DNA of 64,000 nucleotides from Nocardioides jiangxiensis (GCF_030580915.1 NZ_JAUQTA010000002.1:496001-560000); one strand, 5' to 3'; shown: positions 41,285-52,642, numbered from the stretch's first letter. The notes: a model not told the origin generated them from the sequence alone. Translations and numbers: made by a program.

Positions 41285-42495
41285 CCGGCCAGCAGCGCCG
41301 TCCGGGCGGGAAGCGCCCGCAGCAGCGCCACACGCGCCAGCGCCAGTCGCGGGGCGCCTCGGTGGTGGGGCAGGAGCACACCGTCGAGGTCGGGCAGGTC
41401 GCCCACGGCGGTTTCTGCATCGCCCGGGTCGACGGCCGCGCGCTGTTCGTGCGCCACGCCCTGCCGGGCGAGACCGTCGTCGCACGGATCACCGAGGGCA
41501 CCGAGGGGGACCGTTTCTGGCGTGCTGACGCCGTCGAGGTCCTGACGCCGTCGCCGGACCGGGTCGAGGCGCCCTGTGCCGTCGCCGGGCCCGGCAGGTG
41601 CGGAGGCTGCGACTTCCAGCACGTGCGGCCGGTGGCCCAGCGCGCGCTCAAGGCGACGGTCGTGCGGGAGCAGCTGGTCCGCGTCGGCAAGCTCGACCCC
41701 GAGCACCCCCTCGTGGCGGGCCTGCAGGTCGAGGACTGCTCCGGCGGTGACAAGCAGCTCAAGGCCGGCTTGCGCTGGCGCACGCGGACGACGTTCGTCG
41801 GACTGCCCGGTGGCGCGAAGGGCATGCGCAAGCACCGCTCCAACGACACGGTGGTCGTCGACGACTGCCTGATCGCCCGCCCCGACGCCGACGTCGTCGG
41901 CGACCTGGTCACGCACGAGGTCACCGCGGGTGCGGGCTCGCACCGCTACCAGGTGGCCGCCGACGGCTTCTGGCAGGTGCACCCGAACGCGCCACGGGTC
42001 CTCGTCGACGCCGTGCTCGAGCAGCTGCAGCCCCAGCCGGGGGAGAAGGCCCTCGACCTGTACGCCGGCGTGGGGCTGTTCGCGGCGTACCTCGCCGAGG
42101 CGGTGGGCGAGTCGGGCAAGGTCGTCGCCATCGAGGGTGACGCCGCCGCCGTGCAGAACGCCAAGCGCAACCTCGGCCCGTGGCGCCACGCGTCGGCGGT
42201 CGCCGGCGGTGTGGCCGAGGTCCTCAGGGAGGAGTACGACGAGCCGTTCGACCTGGTCGTGCTCGACCCGCCGCGTGAGGGCGCCAAGCAGGCGGTCGTC
42301 GCCCAGGTCGTCGACCGGGCACCGCGCACCGTCTCCTACGTCGCCTGCGACCCTTCCGCGCTGGCCCGCGACGTGGCCCTCTTCGAGGAGAACGGCTACC
42401 GCCTGACCGCCCTGCGGGCGTTCGACCTCTTCCCCATGACCCATCACGTCGAGTGCGTCGCGCAGTTCACGCGGCTCGACTCCGGTCGGCGCTGA
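41281..42495 (+). CDS. TrmA/RlmD-type 23S rRNA or tRNA (uracil-5-)-methyltransferase
   Basis: A class I SAM-dependent RNA m5U methyltransferase of 404 residues. There is a Lys/Arg-rich start, a TRAM domain (about 30-90), and an iron-sulfur set with Cys99, Cys107 and Cys110 (CGGCDFQH). The SAM site is DLYAGVGLFA, followed by VLDPPREGAK and the catalytic Cys356 in VACDPSALARD. Whether the target is U54 in tRNA or U747/U1939 in 23S rRNA cannot be decided. Coupled to the KimA-like gene by a 4-nt overlap. Confidence 0.9.
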   Translation: MTGQQRRPGGKRPQQRHTRQRQSRGASVVGQEHTVEVGQVAHGGFCIARVDGRALFVRHALPGETVVARITEGTEGDRFWRADAVEVLTPSPDRVEAPCAVAGPGRCGGCDFQHVRPVAQRALKATVVREQLVRVGKLDPEHPLVAGLQVEDCSGGDKQLKAGLRWRTRTTFVGLPGGAKGMRKHRSNDTVVVDDCLIARPDADVVGDLVTHEVTAGAGSHRYQVAADGFWQVHPNAPRVLVDAVLEQLQPQPGEKALDLYAGVGLFAAYLAEAVGESGKVVAIEGDAAAVQNAKRNLGPWRHASAVAGGVAEVLREEYDEPFDLVVLDPPREGAKQAVVAQVVDRAPRTVSYVACDPSALARDVALFEENGYRLTALRAFDLFPMTHHVECVAQFTRLDSGRR

Positions 42496-42512
42496 CTGTC
42501 CTGGTCCGCTCA

Positions 42513-42549
42513 GGCGCCCTGACCGAGGACGGTCCCTCGGTCGGGCGCC
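42513..42549. terminator. bidirectional terminator between the methyltransferase and sigma genes
   Basis: GGCGCCC and GGGCGCC, then GACCGAGG and CCTCGGTC: a 15-bp stem with one bulged T and the loop ACGGTC, between two convergent stops 70 bp apart. Confidence 0.85.
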
Positions 42550-42565
42550 CGGTCGGGTCCGGTCC

Positions 42566-43141
42566 TCACCGGACCTGCGGCCCGGGGGCGGGGTGCAGCG
42601 CCTCGGCCTCGGCGACAGCGGTGGAGAGCGCGGCGGTCCCTCGCGACAGGTGGAGGTCCACCGCGCGTCGGCGGATGCCGAGCGTGTCGGCGACCTCCGC
42701 ATCGGACAGGTGAAGGTAGTAGCGCAAGGCGACGACCTCTCGCTGGGTCTCCGGGAGTGCCTGCAGCGCCCTGAGCACGAGATCCCGGCGAGACCCCGGA
42801 GCGTCAGCGGGGACGGCGCGGTCGGTGAGCTTCCGCTCGCCGCCGTTCTCGTCGACCCGCCGGATGCCCGCCCGGCCAGGACCGTGTCCGCTGCGGCGGC
42901 AGCGGCGCACCACGGTGGTCCGGAGGTAGGCCTGGGCCCGCTCGGTGTCGCGCAGCCGGTGCCAGTGCCGGTGCATCGCGACGAAGGAGTCCTCGACCAG
43001 CCGCTCGGCGGAGCCGAGGTCGCCCACCAGGAGTACGGAGAGCCGCACCAGAGGGCGCCAGTGGGTGCGGTACAGGGCGTCGACGGCTGCGTCGGCGTCC
43101 TGGGGCCGCGGGGGAGGGGTCCGCAGCTCGATGACTGCCAT
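42566..43141 (-). CDS. SigE-family ECF RNA polymerase sigma factor
   Basis: An ECF-type sigma factor of 191 residues. Region 2 runs from DALYRTHWRPLVRLSVLLVGDLGSAERLVEDSFVAMHRHW (about 22-62, in parts) and includes the -10 recognition helix; region 4 is ALPETQREVVALRYYLHLSDAEVADTLGIRRRAVDLHLSR (about 128-168). No anti-sigma gene is adjacent on its strand, so it is an orphan here. AAAGGAG precedes the ATG. Divergent from aconitase with about 315 bp between starts. Confidence 0.88.
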   Translation of the reverse strand: MAVIELRTPPPRPQDADAAVDALYRTHWRPLVRLSVLLVGDLGSAERLVEDSFVAMHRHWHRLRDTERAQAYLRTTVVRRCRRSGHGPGRAGIRRVDENGGERKLTDRAVPADAPGSRRDLVLRALQALPETQREVVALRYYLHLSDAEVADTLGIRRRAVDLHLSRGTAALSTAVAEAEALHPAPGPQVR

Positions 43142-43456
43142 CAGGCACTCCTTTCACGCCGTTGCACGGTGGGAGCTCGTACGTCGCCCAGGTCCAGCGT
43201 CGTCCTCGCCCGAGGGGCCCGCCACGGTCGTGGGTCCCGCGTCGCGGAGCCCTTGGACCCAGCGCGGGTGGCTGCCGGACCGGGCAGGCGGACTCGCCAT
43301 GCGAGCGCGTCGGCGGAGCTCACTCGACGTGATGTATCTTGACGTCAAGAGACCTTGGTTTCTGAGACTTCCGCCGGACGTCTACCCGCCACAGCGGGAC
43401 TTCGGCAGGATGGGTCCGAGTTGCGCAGCACCACCAACACGAGGAGTAAGTGACTG
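43142..43456. other. intergenic region between sigma factor and aconitase
   Basis: 315 bp with no gene. The left half is GC-rich and unremarkable apart from the sigma ribosome binding site. At 43337-43350 stands a perfect 14-bp palindrome, TCTTGACGTCAAGA, overlapping a TATCTT -10-like hexamer at 43335-43340. A GAGGAG ribosome binding site precedes the aconitase ATG by about 11 nt. No tRNA or other RNA structure was recognised. Confidence 0.7.
43337..43350. promoter_or_regulatory. 14-bp palindrome upstream of aconitase, candidate operator
   Basis: TCTTGACGTCAAGA is a perfect dyad about 107 nt before the aconitase ATG, next to a -10-like TATCTT. The regulator is not known from the sequence. 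Confidence 0.6.
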
Positions 43457-46138
<2,682 letters not shown>

Positions 46139-46154
46139 CGCCCTGACACCGATG

Positions 46155-46184
46155 CGGCCCGTCTCCCTCCCGGGAGGCGGGCCG
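46155..46184 (+). terminator. hairpin terminator after acnA
   Basis: CGGCCCG and CGGGCCG form the outer stem, with CTCCC and GGGAG paired inside; it ends 46 nt after the stop codon and is followed by a T-containing tail. Confidence 0.8.
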
Positions 46185-46202
46185 TTCGGCATCTCCGCGC
46201 GC

Positions 46203-46208
46203 TAGCGT
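46203..46208 (+). promoter_or_regulatory. -10 box of the MTH1187-family gene (leaderless)
   Basis: TAGCGT, 6 nt before the ATG at 46215. Confidence 0.55.
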
Positions 46209-46214
46209 GGAGGC

Positions 46215-46526
46215 ATGCTCGTCGCCTTCTCCGTCGCGCCCACGACGTCCGCCGCCGAGGACGGCTCGCTCTCCGAGGCGGTCGCCGCTGCGCTCCGCGT
46301 CGTCCGCGAATCGGGGCTTCCCCACCGGCTCGGCTCGATGTTCACCGAGGTCGAGGGGGAGTGGGACGAGGTGATGGACGTCGTGCGGCGTGCCACCGAG
46401 GCCGTGCTGCCATTCGCGCCCCGCGTCGCCCTCGTGCTGAAGGCCGACATCCGCCCCGGTCACACGGGCATGCTCGAGGGCAAGGTCGAGCGGGTCGAGG
46501 AGTGGCTCCGCGGCGACTCCCGTTGA
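46215..46526 (+). CDS. MTH1187/YkoF-like thiamine-binding protein
   Basis: A protein of 103 residues with the ferredoxin-like fold of the MTH1187 family: VAFSVAPT at the first strand, SEAVAAALRVVRESGLPHRLG as the helix, and VEGEWDEVMDVVRRATEAV. Related proteins (YkoF, MTH1187) bind thiamine or its HMP part. It is cytoplasmic and alone. Predicted leaderless ATG. Confidence 0.85.
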   Translation: MLVAFSVAPTTSAAEDGSLSEAVAAALRVVRESGLPHRLGSMFTEVEGEWDEVMDVVRRATEAVLPFAPRVALVLKADIRPGHTGMLEGKVERVEEWLRGDSR

Positions 46527-46601
46527 GGCGCACCCCACCTTTCGCGCACCTCGCGACGTGTACCTGGATGAGGATGTCTCCACCCACCCTGCGAGGACCC
46601 G

Positions 46602-47981
46602 ATGACGAGCGACCTTCACGCGCAGCTGCACGATCTCGCTGCTGACGCACCCGTGCCTGTCCCGCCGGACGCCGGCGCCCTGTGGCGCGCGGGCAGGCGT
46701 CGCCAGAGTCGGCGTGCCGCTGCCGGGGCGCTCGCTGCCACAGCCGTCGTCCTCGCCGGGATCGGCGGCGCAGGCACGGTGCTCCCGCACGACGGGGGTC
46801 GCGACGTGCCTCCTGCGACCACGAGCGGCGTGGGGGCGCTGCCAGACCGGCTCTACGTCCCGGGTCGATGGACGGAGTCGAACGACGACGATCCCGTGGG
46901 TCCGATGGCGGCACTGCTCTCGACGAACCTGGGCTGGCACGACGCCACGGGCTACGTCGGCGTGTCGGCGGCAACGGGTGAGTACCGGGCCATCAGGCTC
47001 CCGGGCAGTGCCCTGGCCCCCGGCTCCGGCACCCGGCCAGGAGTCGCGGAAGCGCTCTCCCCTTCCGGGCGCTACGTCGCGTACTGGCTCACCGGTGTGC
47101 CCGCGGGCCGGGCCGTCGACAACCAGCTGGGAAAGCCGGTCGTCGGCGTGGCGGTCTACGACACCGTGACGACGAGGGTCGGCCGCTCCGTCCTCCAGAC
47201 CGAGCACGGCGTCGTCCCGGAGAGCTTGCTGTGGTCGGACGACGACACCCTGTACTTCCAGGTGTCACAGATCGACAAGGGACATCCGGGCGGCTACGCC
47301 GCCCACCTTGACGGTCAGGGGCGCACGGTGACGATCGGGGAGGACCAGCGGCTGGTGCCGGGACGCGTGCGCATCCCCGGGCTCGAGCGCTACGCGACCG
47401 CCATCGCGTCCGACCACCGGGGACGACTCCTGTTCGATCCCGCTGGCGTCGGCAGGAGCACCACGATGGCCATCGCGCGACCCGTCGGAGCTCCGCACCT
47501 CGTCGAGCGCCGCCGGCCGTCCTCCCTGCTCCTGGACGTCGGAGGGGCGCTCGCAGCGGACGGATCGATCGCCGCGCTCACCCGCACGCCCGACGAGCGG
47601 CAGCCGAGCACCGTCAGCATCGCCGCACCGGGACGTGCTGCACGGGAGGTACCGGGGGCTGAGGCGCTCCGCTTCTGGGCGCTGACCGACCGAGGCGCGG
47701 TGGTCGACCTGACCCGGTCGGACAGGACGGGCGACTATCTGCCGACGGAGCTCGCCAGGGTCGCGCCATCGGGGGCCGTGACGACGCTGACCGACTACCC
47801 ACGGTGGGACGGACGCATCCAGGTCGAGGGGTTCGCGGCTGACCTGATGGACCTGCCCTCCGTGCATCGCGACGCACCCGCGACGCCCCGCGATCCGCGC
47901 GTGCTCCCTGCCGTCGCAGGCGCTGCTCTCGCGCTCCTCGGCGTCGCCCTGCTGCTCCGGAGGCGACGTGTCCGCGACTGA
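46602..47981 (+). CDS. membrane protein upstream of and overlapping a sigma factor, possible anti-sigma
   Basis: A protein of 459 residues with a short cytoplasmic N-terminus (1-37, HDLAADAP..PPDAGALWRAGRRR), one transmembrane helix (about 38-60), a large extracytoplasmic domain of repeated beta-strands that look like a propeller (about 80-425), and a C-terminal helix (about 435-452) followed by RRRR. Its 3' end overlaps the sigma-factor start by 14 nt. It could be an anti-sigma or sensor, but lacks a recognisable zinc-binding anti-sigma motif, and its place before the sigma gene is unusual. The function is inferred. Confidence 0.65.
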   Translation: MTSDLHAQLHDLAADAPVPVPPDAGALWRAGRRRQSRRAAAGALAATAVVLAGIGGAGTVLPHDGGRDVPPATTSGVGALPDRLYVPGRWTESNDDDPVGPMAALLSTNLGWHDATGYVGVSAATGEYRAIRLPGSALAPGSGTRPGVAEALSPSGRYVAYWLTGVPAGRAVDNQLGKPVVGVAVYDTVTTRVGRSVLQTEHGVVPESLLWSDDDTLYFQVSQIDKGHPGGYAAHLDGQGRTVTIGEDQRLVPGRVRIPGLERYATAIASDHRGRLLFDPAGVGRSTTMAIARPVGAPHLVERRRPSSLLLDVGGALAADGSIAALTRTPDERQPSTVSIAAPGRAAREVPGAEALRFWALTDRGAVVDLTRSDRTGDYLPTELARVAPSGAVTTLTDYPRWDGRIQVEGFAADLMDLPSVHRDAPATPRDPRVLPAVAGAALALLGVALLLRRRRVRD

Positions 47982-48456
47982 GCGCGCCTTCGAGGAGTAC
48001 GTCGGCGCCCGTCGCGCGGCGCTGGTGCGGACGGCGTACCTCCTGACGGGCAACGCCGAGGACGCCGAGGACCTCGTGCAGACAGCGCTGATCAAGGCGG
48101 TGCCGAAGTGGGGCCGGATCGCGGACGACCCCGAGCCCTACGTGCGACGGATCCTGGCCCGTGAGTCGATCAGCCGGTGGCGCCGTCGGCGCTGGCGGGA
48201 GGTGCACACCGACGTGCTCCCGGAGACCGTGCACCTCGATGCGGACGTGGTCGGCCGCGCCGCCCTCCGTGAGGCCCTGCGCGCCCTCGCGCCGCGCCAG
48301 CGTGCGGTGGTCGTCCTGCGCTACTACGAGGACATGACGGAGCAGCAGACCGCCGAGGCGCTGGGCATCTCGGTCGGGACGGTGAAGTCCCAGTGCCGGG
48401 ACGCCCTGGCCCGGCTCCGGACGGGCACGCTCGCCGAGGTGGGTGGTCCCCACTAG
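47968..48456 (+). CDS. SigE-family ECF RNA polymerase sigma factor
   Basis: A sigma factor of 162 residues. Region 2: FEEYVGARRAALVRTAYLLTGNAEDAEDLVQTALIKAVPKW (about 8-48). Region 4: ALAPRQRAVVVLRYYEDMTEQQTAEALGISVGTVKSQCRDAL (about 108-148). The short linker is typical of the SigE family. GTG start within the last five codons of the upstream membrane protein gene, 14 nt overlap, so the two are translationally linked. Target promoters are unknown. Confidence 0.9.
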   Translation: MSATERAFEEYVGARRAALVRTAYLLTGNAEDAEDLVQTALIKAVPKWGRIADDPEPYVRRILARESISRWRRRRWREVHTDVLPETVHLDADVVGRAALREALRALAPRQRAVVVLRYYEDMTEQQTAEALGISVGTVKSQCRDALARLRTGTLAEVGGPH

Positions 48457-48459
48457 CGT
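48454..48459 (+). promoter_or_regulatory. -10 box of the YjbQ gene (leaderless)
   Basis: TAGCGT, 6 nt before the ATG at 48466; its first bases overlap the sigma-factor stop codon. Confidence 0.55.
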
Positions 48460-48465
48460 GGGCGC

Positions 48466-48870
48466 ATGCACTCCGAGGTGATCCAGGTCCACACCGGACG
48501 CCGGGAGGTCGTGCTCGACCTGACCGCGCGGTGCGCGGAGTTCGCCGCCGACAAGGGCGACGGGCTCCTCCACGTCTTCGTGCCGCACGCGACGGCGGGC
48601 GTGGCGATCATCGAGACCGGTGCGGGGTCGGACGACGACCTGCTCGCGGCGCTGCGTGACCTGCTGCCGGCCGACTCCCGGTGGCGGCACCGCCACGGCA
48701 CGCCCGGCCACGGCCGCGACCACGTCATGCCGGCCCTCGTGCCGCCGTACGCGACCGTGCCGGTGCTCGCAGGACGGCTGGCGCTCGGCACGTGGCAGAG
48801 CGTGTGCCTGGTCGACCTCAACGTCGACAACCCCGACCGCGAGGTCCGCCTGAGCTTCCTGGCCGGCTGA
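48466..48870 (+). CDS. YjbQ/UPF0047 family protein
   Basis: A protein of 134 residues with the YjbQ fold: FVPHATAGVAIIE with a conserved His, WRHRHGTPGHGRDHVMPAL, and WQSVCLVDLNVDNPDREV. E. coli YjbQ has weak thiamine-phosphate synthase activity, and the family's true role is uncertain. One nt separates its stop from the YjbR-family GTG. Predicted leaderless. Confidence 0.87.
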   Translation: MHSEVIQVHTGRREVVLDLTARCAEFAADKGDGLLHVFVPHATAGVAIIETGAGSDDDLLAALRDLLPADSRWRHRHGTPGHGRDHVMPALVPPYATVPVLAGRLALGTWQSVCLVDLNVDNPDREVRLSFLAG

Positions 48871-48871
48871 C

Positions 48872-49255
48872 GTGGCCGAGCGACCCGACCCGCCTGCCGC
48901 CTGGGTCGACCGCATCGACGCGGTGCTGGACGCGCTCCCGGAGTGCACCCGCGTGCCTGCCTGGACCGGCACCAGCTGGAAGGTCGGGGCGGCCACCGTC
49001 GCCCACGTGTTCGGTGGCGAGGACCAGCTGATCCGGCTGGTCGTGAGGGCCGAGCCCGACGAGGTGATGGCCCTGCAGCACCTCGGCCCGCCGTACTTCA
49101 AGGCGTCGTGGGGCACCAACGTCGTCGGCATCGTGCTCGACGAGGCGACCGACTGGGACGAGGTGGCCGAGCTGCTCACCGACTCCTACTGCGTGCAGGC
49201 ACCCACCCACCTCGCGGACGCGGTCGAGCGGCCGGCTGCAAGACTTCACCCATGA
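48872..49255 (+). CDS. MmcQ/YjbR family protein
   Basis: A protein of 127 residues. WKVGAATVAHVFG and LIRLVVRAEPDEVMALQHLGPPYFKASWG identify the YjbR/MmcQ (CyaY-like) fold, reported as DNA-binding in a few cases, without a defined function. GTG start one nt after YjbQ; its stop overlaps the DUF3105 ATG by 4 nt. Confidence 0.83.
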   Translation: MAERPDPPAAWVDRIDAVLDALPECTRVPAWTGTSWKVGAATVAHVFGGEDQLIRLVVRAEPDEVMALQHLGPPYFKASWGTNVVGIVLDEATDWDEVAELLTDSYCVQAPTHLADAVERPAARLHP

Positions 49256-49815
49256 CCGTCGCTTCCCGCCTGATGAAGCGCGGCCCGTGGCTCGCGGTCG
49301 GCCTCGCCGTCGTGCTGGCGGCCTCCGGGGTCGCCGCCACGCTCGCCGTTCCCGGGCACGACACGACGGTCGCCGATGTGCGCAGCTTCCGGATCGAGAC
49401 CCGTAACCACGTGCTGGAGCCGCGCTACGCGTCCGTGCCGCCCGTGGGCGGCGACCACGCCCCGCGGTGGCTCGCGTGCGGTGTCTACGACCGCCCCGTC
49501 GACGATGCCTACGCGGTCCACGCGCTCGAGCACGGCGCGGTCTGGATCACCCGCGACCCGGCGATGGCCGCCGACGACGTCGCCGAGCTGGCGCGGCAGC
49601 TGCCGGCGGAGGGGATCCTCTCGCCCTACGCCGGGCTGCCCGGCCCTGCCGTCGTCACCGTCTGGGGGCGCCAGCTGGTGCTGAGCGGCCCCGACGACCC
49701 CGGCCTGCGCGCCTTCCTCCGGAGGTACGCCGACGGCCACACCGCTCCGGAGGCGATGGCGAGCTGCGCCGGCGGCGTCGTCGCCTACGCGACGGTCTCG
49801 GGGGAGGCGGCATGA
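49252..49815 (+). CDS. DUF3105 domain-containing protein, membrane-anchored
   Basis: A protein of 187 residues with one N-terminal transmembrane helix (about 12-32) and an extracytoplasmic DUF3105 domain. PPVGGDHAPRWLACGVYDRPV and VHALEHGAVWI are the family signatures. The function is unknown. Starts at the ATG overlapping the YjbR stop; its own stop overlaps the first Nudix gene. A possible -10 (AAGACT, 49240-49245) lies 6 nt upstream. Confidence 0.85.
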   Translation: MTVASRLMKRGPWLAVGLAVVLAASGVAATLAVPGHDTTVADVRSFRIETRNHVLEPRYASVPPVGGDHAPRWLACGVYDRPVDDAYAVHALEHGAVWITRDPAMAADDVAELARQLPAEGILSPYAGLPGPAVVTVWGRQLVLSGPDDPGLRAFLRRYADGHTAPEAMASCAGGVVAYATVSGEAA

Positions 49816-50252
49816 GAGTGGTGCGGACCGTCAACGTGCTGCTCGTCAACGCCGCGGGCGCCCTGCTGCTGCAGGAGCGCGACGAGCACGCGCCGCGCTG
49901 CCCGGAGCAGTGGGGCGCCCCGGGAGGCCACGTCGAGGACGGCGAGAGCCACGAGGAGGCGGCCTACCGCGAGCTGGCAGAGGAGACGGGCGTCGTCCTG
50001 CCCGCCGGCGCGCTGGCGCTCTGGCGCGAGGAGGTCTTCACCTACACCGAGGAGGACCGGGTCGCGCACTACGAGCTCTGGGCGGGACGCGCCGACCTCA
50101 CCGACGCCGACGTGTCCTGCCACGAGGGCCGGCAGATGACCTTCGTGGCGCCGGCCCGCATCGGCACGCTCGACCTGTGGGAGTCCGCGCGGCACTTCCT
50201 GCCGGCGTTCCTCGCCTCCGACGCGTACGCCTCGCTCGCGGGGCGGGCATGA
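49812..50252 (+). CDS. Nudix hydrolase
   Basis: A protein of 146 residues. The Nudix box is complete from Gly39 to Val61 (GHVEDGE-x7-RELAEETGV, with Glu45, Arg53, Glu57 and Glu58 as expected). It would hydrolyse a nucleoside diphosphate linked to another moiety; the substrate is not evident. The ATG overlaps the DUF3105 stop and the stop overlaps the second Nudix gene. Confidence 0.9.
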   Translation: MRVVRTVNVLLVNAAGALLLQERDEHAPRCPEQWGAPGGHVEDGESHEEAAYRELAEETGVVLPAGALALWREEVFTYTEEDRVAHYELWAGRADLTDADVSCHEGRQMTFVAPARIGTLDLWESARHFLPAFLASDAYASLAGRA

Positions 50253-50716
50253 GCGGGGGCTGCGCGGCCAACCGGGCCGTGGACCGGGTCTTCGCCAGCA
50301 TCGCGCTGGTCGACCGGCGGGGCTGGATCCTCCTGCAGGAGCGCGACGAGTTCCCGGAGATCGATCCCGAGAAGTGGGGCCTGCCCGGCGGACACGTCGA
50401 GCCGGGGGAGGAGCCCCTCGCTGCGGCGTACCGGGAGCTGCTGGAGGAGACCGGGCTCGTGCCGGACGGCCCGCTGGTGGAGGTCACCGTGGCGCTCGTC
50501 CAGCATCGTCCGGGCCGCCTCGACGCCATCCACCTGTACGCCGGGGCCACCGCGGCGACCGACGCCGACGTGGTCTGCGGTGAGGGACGCCAGATCGTCT
50601 TCGTCGACCCCGCTGACGTACCCGCGCTCGACCTCACGGTGGGTGCCGCGGCGCTGCTCCCCGGGTTCATCGGATCGGCGAGCCACACGGCACTGGCGAC
50701 CGGCCTGCACGGCTAG
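50249..50716 (+). CDS. Nudix hydrolase (second copy)
   Basis: A protein of 155 residues with its own complete Nudix box, Gly48 to Leu70 (GHVEPGE-x7-RELLEETGL; Glu54, Arg62, Glu66, Glu67). The two tandem Nudix proteins share the LLQERDE strand, the box and a DADV..GEGRQ..FVDPA/FVAPA segment, so they look like a duplication that has diverged. ATG overlaps the previous stop by 4 nt. Its stop codon TAG forms part of a TAGACT -10 box for dxs. Confidence 0.9.
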   Translation: MSGGCAANRAVDRVFASIALVDRRGWILLQERDEFPEIDPEKWGLPGGHVEPGEEPLAAAYRELLEETGLVPDGPLVEVTVALVQHRPGRLDAIHLYAGATAATDADVVCGEGRQIVFVDPADVPALDLTVGAAALLPGFIGSASHTALATGLHG

Positions 50717-50719
50717 ACT
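50714..50719 (+). promoter_or_regulatory. -10 box of dxs
   Basis: TAGACT, overlapping the Nudix stop codon, 33 nt before the dxs ATG. In contrast to many neighbours, dxs has a leader with a GGAGGA ribosome binding site. Confidence 0.5.
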
Positions 50720-50752
50720 TCCCACTCATTCACCGAAGGCCGGAGGAACGCA

Positions 50753-52639
50753 ATGGGCTACCTGGAGTCGATCTCGACCCCTCGTGACCTCGACGGCCTG
50801 ACCGCGGCTCAGCTCGAGGAGCTGGCCGCCGAGATCCGCGAGACGCTGGTGCAGACCTGCGCCCGCACGGGTGGTCACCTCGGCCCCAACCTGGGTGTCG
50901 TCGAGCTGACCATGGCCATCCACCGCGTCTTCGACTCGCCCCACGACCGGGTGGTCTTCGACACCGGCCACCAGGCCTACGTCCACAAGCTGCTCACCGG
51001 CCGCGCCGGCCGGTTCGACACGCTGCGCCAGGAGGGTGGCCTGTCCGGCTACCCGAGCCGTGCCGAGTCCGAGCACGACATCGTGGAGAACTCCCACGCC
51101 TCGACCAGCCTGAGCTACGCCGACGGCCTGGCGAAGGCCTACGCCCTGCGCGGCGAGGACCGTCACGTCGTGGCCGTCATCGGCGACGGCGCGCTGACCG
51201 GAGGCATGGCCTGGGAGGCGCTCAACAACATCGCGATCTCCCACGACAGCCGCCTCGTCATCGTGGTCAACGACAACGAGCGCTCCTACACCCCGACCAT
51301 CGGCGGCCTCGCGACCGCCCTGACCAGCCTGCGCACGAACCCGCGGTACGAGCAGGTGCTCGGCACGGTCAAGAAGCGCCTCAACGCCGTCCCCGGTGTC
51401 GGCCCGGTCGCCTACGACGCGCTCCACGCGATGAAGAAGGGCGTCAAGGACGCCCTCGCACCGCAGGGCCTCTTCGAGGACCTCGGCCTCAAGTACGTCG
51501 GCCCGATCGACGGCCACGACCGTGCGGCGCTCGAGCAGGCGCTCACCCAGGCCAAGCGCTTCAACGGACCGGTGATCGTCCACGCGCTGACCCGCAAGGG
51601 CAACGGCTACGAGGCGGCCGAACAGCACGAGGCCGACCAGTTCCACGCGCCGGGGCCGTTCGACGTCGCGACCGGCGAGGAGCAGCCGAAGGCTGCCATC
51701 TGGACCGACGTCTTCGCCGACGAGATGGTCAGGCTGGGGGAGGAGCGCCCCGACATCGCCGCGATCACCGCAGCGATGATGCACCCGGTCGGCCTGGACC
51801 GGTTCGCCGCCCGCTTCCCCGAGCGCACCTACGACGTGGGCATCGCCGAGCAGCACGCGGCGACGGCTGCGGCGGGCCTCGCCATGGGTGGTGTCCACCC
51901 GGTCGTCGCCGTCTACGCGACGTTCCTCAACCGTGCCTTCGACCAGGTGCTCATGGACGTCGCCCTGCACCGGTGCGGTGTCACCTTCGTGCTCGACCGC
52001 TCGGGCGTGACCGGCGACGACGGTGCCAGCCACAACGGCATGTGGGACATGTCGATCCTCCAGGTCGTGCCCGGTCTCTCCATCGCCGCACCTCGCGACG
52101 GTGCGCAGCTGCGGGAGCTGCTGCGCGAGGCGGTCGCGGTCGAGGACGCTCCGACGGTGGTCCGCTTCCCGAAGGGTCCGCCACCGGCCGACATGCCGGC
52201 GCTGGAGCGCATCGGCGGTGTCGACGTGCTCGCCCGGGGAGCCACGCAGGACGTGCTGCTCGTCGGTGTCGGCGCGATGGCGGCCACGGCCCTCGAGACG
52301 GCTGCGCTGCTCACCGCTCGCGGCATCGGCGTCACGGTCGTCGACCCGCGCTGGGTCAAGCCGGTCGCCCCGGAGCTCGTCGAGCTCGCGCGGGGCCACC
52401 GCCTGGTCGTCAGCGTCGAGGACAACGGCGTCGTCGGCGGCGTCGGCACAGCCCTCCTCCAGACCCTCAACGCCGCCGGCGTCACCACGCCGGTCCAGCT
52501 GCACGGCATCCCGCAGGAGTTCCTCGGCCACGCCAAGCGCGGGGTCATCCTGGAGCGTGTGGGCCTCACGCCGTCCCGTCTGGCCGAGGCCGCCGCCGCG
52601 GCCGTCGGGGTGCCGACCGGCGACGCTCGCGTCGGCTGA
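50753..52639 (+). CDS. dxs: 1-deoxy-D-xylulose-5-phosphate synthase
   Basis: Thiamine-diphosphate enzyme that condenses pyruvate and glyceraldehyde-3-phosphate, the first step of the MEP isoprenoid pathway; 628 residues. The [16 protein letters not shown] motif (about 144-159) binds Mg2+-Th[11 protein letters not shown](V)HK is near 67, [15 protein letters not shown] (about 421-435) and [11 protein letters not shown] complete the transketolase-type fold. GGAGGA precedes the ATG at good spacing. Confidence 0.96.
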   Translation: MGYLESISTPRDLDGLTAAQLEELAAEIRETLVQTCARTGGHLGPNLGVVELTMAIHRVFDSPHDRVVFDTGHQAYVHKLLTGRAGRFDTLRQEGGLSGYPSRAESEHDIVENSHASTSLSYADGLAKAYALRGEDRHVVAVIGDGALTGGMAWEALNNIAISHDSRLVIVVNDNERSYTPTIGGLATALTSLRTNPRYEQVLGTVKKRLNAVPGVGPVAYDALHAMKKGVKDALAPQGLFEDLGLKYVGPIDGHDRAALEQALTQAKRFNGPVIVHALTRKGNGYEAAEQHEADQFHAPGPFDVATGEEQPKAAIWTDVFADEMVRLGEERPDIAAITAAMMHPVGLDRFAARFPERTYDVGIAEQHAATAAAGLAMGGVHPVVAVYATFLNRAFDQVLMDVALHRCGVTFVLDRSGVTGDDGASHNGMWDMSILQVVPGLSIAAPRDGAQLRELLREAVAVEDAPTVVRFPKGPPPADMPALERIGGVDVLARGATQDVLLVGVGAMAATALETAALLTARGIGVTVVDPRWVKPVAPELVELARGHRLVVSVEDNGVVGGVGTALLQTLNAAGVTTPVQLHGIPQEFLGHAKRGVILERVGLTPSRLAEAAAAAVGVPTGDARVG

Positions 52640-52642
52640 CCC

